Source: JAMLGJ01 sp047972145
GTDB lineage: Bacteria; Actinomycetota; Acidimicrobiia; Acidimicrobiales; Microtrichaceae
DNA length: 8,732 bases
NCBI GenBank assembly: GCA_047972145.1
Contig: JBKEAI010000136.1
Location: forward strand, 1-8,732
Direction: 5' to 3'
Numbering within the stretch: position 1 is the stretch's first letter; each line of letters starts with the position of its first letter. The position numbers were made by a program, and so were the translations under genes. Positions 5,335 to 8,732 of the stretch are shown in pieces. The notes under the pieces were generated by a model. It was not told the DNA's origin and made no database searches. It was given only the letters and a program-made list of their open reading frames with translations.

Positions 5335-6614
5335 CGGACCGTCTCCATGTCCTGGCCGTCACGCACCGCGCCCGCTTCGATCGCTTCGCTGGAGGGCAGC
5401 AACGCCTCCAGTGTCGCTGTGGCGAGCACGGCATCTTCCTGGTTGACCATGCGCACCGAGACCTCCACGAGATGCCGTCCACGACGGTCCACCCTGGTGG
5501 CGGTCACCTCACCGGATATGAACGTGGCGTCGCCGGTGAACGCGGGGTTGCGGTACTGGGCGCGACAGCTCGCCACCATGCCCCACTCCCCTGCCCATCC
5601 GCTCACGTAGTCGAGCACCCACGCACCCATCGACGCGCCGTAGCCATACCCGCGGGGCATCCCGACATGTGCTGCCCACCGGGGTTGCAGGTGCCCGCGC
5701 GAAGGGCCGTGGTACGCACCGTCGGTGAGCTCGGGGTTCACCCGCTCCATGTTGCGGTCACCCTCGAGACCTGCCATCTCGGCGGTGTAGCCGAGCTCCT
5801 CGGCTGACTGCGACGTGGGGCCCTTGCGCGTCGCTCCCCACGCCGTCATCGGATAGGCCCGCCACTCGGTGGTGAAGCTCGCGAGGCTGTGTGGACCGAG
5901 CACCGCCTCGGCGAGTTGGTCGCCCACCGACACGCTCTCGAAGGGCCGAGGGTCGTGGCCGAGGGACTGGATCTGGTCGATGAACGCGAGCTTGCGCTGC
6001 TCGATCCCTTCGAGCTGCTCGTCGGTCCACTCGGGTTCGCTCGGCTCGGAGAACAGCTTCTTCTCCTTGGCCTTGCGCGGCCGGTAGCGGATCGCGGTGG
6101 AGCGCTGAAGGGCGACCCGTTCGCCGCGCTGGTTTATGTAGAGGGTGTCGCCTCGCTGGAAGCAGGTAGGCCCGGCGAAACGGGTTTCGGTGACCCGATA
6201 GTCGTACGGCATGCGGTGGCACACCAACAGGTCGCCCGGGCGGATCCGCGGACCGAAGAACCACCAGTCGTCGCCCCCGAAGATCAGATGCGAGTCGGGT
6301 ATTCGCCCCACCTGGGCGGGCGAACAACCGTGGCTGGTGTCGCACGCGACGGTGAAGGACTGCGGAGCGACGAGCTCACCGAAGCGGCTCTGCGCGGCCC
6401 AGTGCTCCTCGTAGTGCAGCGGGTTGGGATAGTGCATGGCCTGCACCCAACGGCGTATGTCGTTGGTGGCGACGGGTTCTTTGAGCAGACCGGGTTCCAT
6501 CGGCACACCCATCAGGTGGTCGAGGTCTGACACGTCGAGCACAGTGTCGTCTGTACTGCCTGTGTCCTCTGTACTGCCTGTGTCGTTGGTGTTGCCGGAT
6601 TCTTGTGGACTCAC
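5331..6614 (-). CDS. FAS1-like/MaoC-type double hot-dog acyl dehydratase
   Basis: A 427-residue protein that probably hydrates or dehydrates an acyl thioester. The N-terminal hot-dog region (about 45-180) contains NPLH at 64-67 followed by an A-x-S-x-F-G-x-L-V-A-P pattern, as in the MaoC/FAS1-like dehydratase N-domain family. The C-terminal region (about 300-410) has a second hot-dog pattern: HVGMPRGYGYGASMGAWVLD, then YRNPAFTGDATFISGEV. A charged linker, rich in K and E (180-210), separates them. I chose the GTG at 6614: it forms a GTGA overlap with the ligase stop and has AGGAG five bases upstream. An in-frame extension up to 6851 would run deep inside the ligase gene and is Arg-rich shadow sequence. 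Residues 1-25 are low-complexity (S, T, D, N, G) and built on an 18-bp repeat. Neighbours suggest a role in acyl-CoA degradation; the chain or ring substrate is unknown. Confidence 0.85.
   Translation of the reverse strand: MSPQESGNTNDTGSTEDTGSTDDTVLDVSDLDHLMGVPMEPGLLKEPVATNDIRRWVQAMHYPNPLHYEEHWAAQSRFGELVAPQSFTVACDTSHGCSPAQVGRIPDSHLIFGGDDWWFFGPRIRPGDLLVCHRMPYDYRVTETRFAGPTCFQRGDTLYINQRGERVALQRSTAIRYRPRKAKEKKLFSEPSEPEWTDEQLEGIEQRKLAFIDQIQSLGHDPRPFESVSVGDQLAEAVLGPHSLASFTTEWRAYPMTAWGATRKGPTSQSAEELGYTAEMAGLEGDRNMERVNPELTDGAYHGPSRGHLQPRWAAHVGMPRGYGYGASMGAWVLDYVSGWAGEWGMVASCRAQYRNPAFTGDATFISGEVTATRVDRRGRHLVEVSVRMVNQEDAVLATATLEALLPSSEAIEAGAVRDGQDMETVR
6545..6586 (-). repeat. 18-bp in-frame tandem repeat in the dehydratase N-terminus
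   Basis: Two 18-base units, 6545-6562 and 6563-6580, differ at one base and are followed by a 6-base partial copy. They encode the repeated peptide DTGST(E/D) near the start of the dehydratase. The unit length keeps the frame, so copy number could vary without breaking the gene. Confidence 0.8.
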
Positions 6615-8293
6615 GCGCTCTCCTGGTGTCGGCCCGCCACGGCAGGGTCGGCCTGGTCGGTTCTGAGTAGTTCGGTCACGAGGGCTCGCAGGTCCTCGTC
6701 GCGCACCTTGGTGTCGCCCGCGGTCATCGGCATGTCCTCTTCGTCGATGAACAGCACCTGCTTGGGCACCTTGTAGGGGGCCACGCGTTCGCGCAGGAAC
6801 GCCTTCACGTCGGCTTCGCTCGCGGTCATGTCGTCCTTGGTGACCACACATGCGACCACGATCTCCTCGAGACGTTCGTCCGGCATGCCGAGCACCCTGG
6901 AGAGCTTCACCGGTGCGAAGGACCGCAACACCACCTCGATCTCGGTGGGCGACACGTTGGCCCCACCTGTTCGGATCATCTCCTTGTATCGACCGGTGTA
7001 GTGAACGATCCCCTCCGCGTCGACGTGGCCCGCATCGCCGGTGTGGAAGAAGCCATCGGCATCGAAGCAGCCCGCCGCGTCGCGGCCGAGGTAGCCGATC
7101 ATCAGGGTCTCCCCCGCCACCGCGAGCTCACCGGCATCGCCGGTGCCCAGCACACGACCTGTGTCGGGGTCGATCACCCGCAGGCTGGTGCCCGGGAGGA
7201 GTTTGCCGTTGCCGACCTTCATCTGCTCGCGGCTCTCGTCGCTTCGGTGCCCTGCGATGAACGCGCAGGTCTCCGACATCCCGTATCCCACCGGCATGAT
7301 CCAACCCGGATCGGGGGTGACGGTCGGGTGGCGTGCGTACGCGCCCTTGCCGTACGCGCAGCGGATCGACGACAGGTCGGTGCCTGCCCAGTCGGGGTGT
7401 TCGGCGATCGCGGCGGTCTGGTGCGGAAGCGTGTAGGGCTCGGTGACCTTCTCGCGTTCCATGAGAGCGAGTGCGTCACCGGCGTCGAAGGCCTCCTGGG
7501 CGACCCAGCACCCACCGGCGGCAAGCGTCGAGCCGACCGCCGTGTTGAGACCAGCGGTCCAGAAGATCGGCAGCGCCGAGAACATCCGGGTGTCCGCGCT
7601 TCGGGCGAAGATCTGCGATTGGAGCCAGAACTGAAGTGCGGGTGCCCGGTTGGTGTGCAGCATCGCCTTGGGTGCGGCGGTGGTACCGGAGCTGAAGATC
7701 ACCAGCGCTGGGTCCTCGGGGGTGACCGCTGCACTGCGACGGTCGACCTCCTCGCCGGGCACCGAGCTGCCGGCTGCGAGGAAGTCGCCCCAGCTGTCGG
7801 TGCCGAGTGCGAACGAGTGCCCCAGGGACTCGAGCCGTCCGGCGACCTCGGCGATGTCGTGGTCGAAGCGGCGTCCGAGCAGTTCGCGCTGGGTGAGCAC
7901 CACCCGTGCCGAGCACAGGTCGAGCACCACCTCGATCTCGGGCAGCGCGGAGAACGTCGACACCGGTGCGGAGACCGCACCGATCATCGCCGTGGCGAAC
8001 AGCACGGCGATCGCATCGGGCCGGTTGCCCATCACGATCGCGACGGTGTCACCCGGGCCGACGCCGAGCCCGACCAACGACCGCGCGTAGCGCTGCGCTT
8101 GCGCACCGAGGCGGTCGTAGCTCCAACGTTGTGTCGCACCGGCGCACAGCGCGTCATCGAGCACGATCGCCTCACTCGGTCCATGGCGTTCGACGATCTC
8201 GGCCAGGAACCCTCCGAGGGTGAGCGCACCGATCCCGCCGACCTCGGCGAGTGGCGGACCCTCGAACGTGGCGCCGGTGGCCGCGGAGGTCAC
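6611..8293 (-). CDS. AMP-forming acyl-CoA synthetase (ANL superfamily)
   Basis: A 560-residue adenylate-forming ligase that activates a carboxylic acid to its CoA thioester through an acyl-AMP. Motifs in order: the phosphate loop FSSGTTAAPK (200-209), YGMSE (337-341), TGD with D420, and GRYKEMIRTGGANVSPTEIE (434-453), which marks the hinge and the acid-activating fatty-acid/aromatic-acid ligase style. The catalytic lysine of the last motif is probably K529 in PMTAGDTKVR. Two departures are visible: Ala instead of Gly at 206 in the phosphate loop, and an irregular last motif where G and K are separated. The gene starts at GTG 8293, overlapping the acyl-CoA dehydrogenase stop as GTGA, with a GGGGGA element a few bases upstream. 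Its end overlaps the dehydratase start. Substrate class (fatty acid, steroid side chain, cyclic acid) is not decided by the sequence. Confidence 0.93.
   Translation of the reverse strand: MTSAATGATFEGPPLAEVGGIGALTLGGFLAEIVERHGPSEAIVLDDALCAGATQRWSYDRLGAQAQRYARSLVGLGVGPGDTVAIVMGNRPDAIAVLFATAMIGAVSAPVSTFSALPEIEVVLDLCSARVVLTQRELLGRRFDHDIAEVAGRLESLGHSFALGTDSWGDFLAAGSSVPGEEVDRRSAAVTPEDPALVIFSSGTTAAPKAMLHTNRAPALQFWLQSQIFARSADTRMFSALPIFWTAGLNTAVGSTLAAGGCWVAQEAFDAGDALALMEREKVTEPYTLPHQTAAIAEHPDWAGTDLSSIRCAYGKGAYARHPTVTPDPGWIMPVGYGMSETCAFIAGHRSDESREQMKVGNGKLLPGTSLRVIDPDTGRVLGTGDAGELAVAGETLMIGYLGRDAAGCFDADGFFHTGDAGHVDAEGIVHYTGRYKEMIRTGGANVSPTEIEVVLRSFAPVKLSRVLGMPDERLEEIVVACVVTKDDMTASEADVKAFLRERVAPYKVPKQVLFIDEEDMPMTAGDTKVRDEDLRALVTELLRTDQADPAVAGRHQESA
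6618..6624 (-). promoter_or_regulatory. Ribosome binding site fixing the dehydratase start
   Basis: AGGAGAG on the minus strand, inside the last codons of the ligase gene. The AGGAG core ends five bases before the GTG at 6614, supporting that GTG over the much longer upstream extension of the same frame. Confidence 0.7.
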
Positions 8294-8732
8294 AGGTCCC
8301 CCGAAATGTCGGCTCCGGCGGTGAGGAGGTCGGCACCGTGGGGGAACAAGCCAACGAACCCGTCGGCTCGGATCGCGCCGGCGAGTGCGGCCACGGTGCG
8401 CTCAGGGCCCCACGGCAGTCGCAGAGCGGGTTGGACCATGCGGGTGATGAGCGACACGTCGTACTCGTCGCACACCCCCGCCGCACCGTGAAGCTGGGCT
8501 GTGGTGCGCAGCACCGGGCGGGCGGTTTCGATCGCGTGCAGCCTCAGGGCGAGCACATCGGCGCGCGCCGCGGTGGCGTCCTGCGCGATGCGCCACAGTG
8601 TGAACCCGGCGAGTTGGCGCAGCCCGGCGACCGCGACCGCTGCATCCGCGAGTTGGAACTGCACCGCCTGGAACTGTGCGAGCGGCTTGCCGAACTGGAT
8701 CCGGCCGGTGACGTGTTCGGTGGCGAGCTCGA
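8290..8732 (-). CDS. Acyl-CoA dehydrogenase, C-terminal part (start lies beyond the window)
   Basis: The last 146 residues of an acyl-CoA dehydrogenase; the reading frame is open to the window edge. The fragment begins with the family signature R-I-Q-F-G-K-P-L-A-x-F-Q-A-V-Q followed by LADAA, the first helices of the C-terminal helical-bundle domain. Later QLHGAAGVCDEYDVS corresponds to the usual QxxGGxGxxxE segment, with A replacing the second G. The ending is unusually long and Gly/Ala-rich (FPHGADLLTAGADISGDL). The base position (E in the middle or C-terminal domain) cannot be judged because most of the enzyme is missing. It overlaps the ligase start by four bases, consistent with a shared operon and with oxidation of the CoA ester the ligase makes. 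Confidence 0.88.
   Translation of the reverse strand, partial: ELATEHVTGRIQFGKPLAQFQAVQFQLADAAVAVAGLRQLAGFTLWRIAQDATAARADVLALRLHAIETARPVLRTTAQLHGAAGVCDEYDVSLITRMVQPALRLPWGPERTVAALAGAIRADGFVGLFPHGADLLTAGADISGDL

Noticed and set aside
5331..6851. Longer 506-residue version of the dehydratase
   Set aside because: The extra residues lie wholly inside the ligase gene and are Arg-rich shadow sequence; the GTG at 6614 has a good ribosome binding site and a GTGA overlap.
7001..8491. A 496-codon open frame on the plus strand opposite the acyl-CoA ligase
   Set aside because: It is a shadow of the ligase codon pattern; no domain or sensible start context is visible, and it crosses the ligase/dehydrogenase junction.

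Overview
The window is GC-rich and densely packed, and every credible gene lies on the minus strand. Composition, GTG starts, 4-bp start/stop overlaps and the protein types (acyl-CoA ligase, acyl-CoA dehydrogenase, double hot-dog dehydratase, GMC dehydrogenase) suggest a high-GC actinobacterium with a large lipid/organic-acid catabolic repertoire. A member of Acidimicrobiia or a related environmental lineage is possible, but that placement is an inference.

Read in the direction of transcription (right to left), the first block is a tightly coupled CoA-catabolic operon. It holds the C-terminal end of an acyl-CoA dehydrogenase (8732-8290, cut by the window edge), an AMP-forming acyl-CoA ligase (8293-6611), a FAS1-like/MaoC-type double hot-dog acyl dehydratase (6614-5331) and a D-2-hydroxyacid dehydrogenase (5334-4342). 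Each junction is a 4-base GTGA or ATGA overlap, so translation is probably coupled. The three CoA enzymes fit activation, dehydrogenation and hydration of an acyl-CoA; the hydroxyacid dehydrogenase is the odd member.

A short AT-rich gap with a perfect 8-bp-arm palindrome (4276-4295) starts a second block: a Fic-family protein lacking most of its N-terminal half (4273-3497), a class II aldolase (3485-2826), a gluconate-2-dehydrogenase subunit-3-like small subunit (2740-2228) and its GMC flavoprotein partner (2121-409). The last two form a recognisable two-subunit FAD alcohol/sugar dehydrogenase. With the aldolase and the hydroxyacid dehydrogenase they suggest oxidation of a hydroxylated or sugar-like compound, but no substrate can be named.

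The left 408 bases hold no convincing gene. They contain a dense cluster of a GACTCARGTT motif: four direct copies, then a 54-bp tandem repeat carrying the motif in the opposite orientation, plus one related isolated element. This array and the deleted Fic gene with its promoter palindrome are the least ordinary parts of the window. No tRNA, rRNA, CRISPR array, transposase or integrase was seen.
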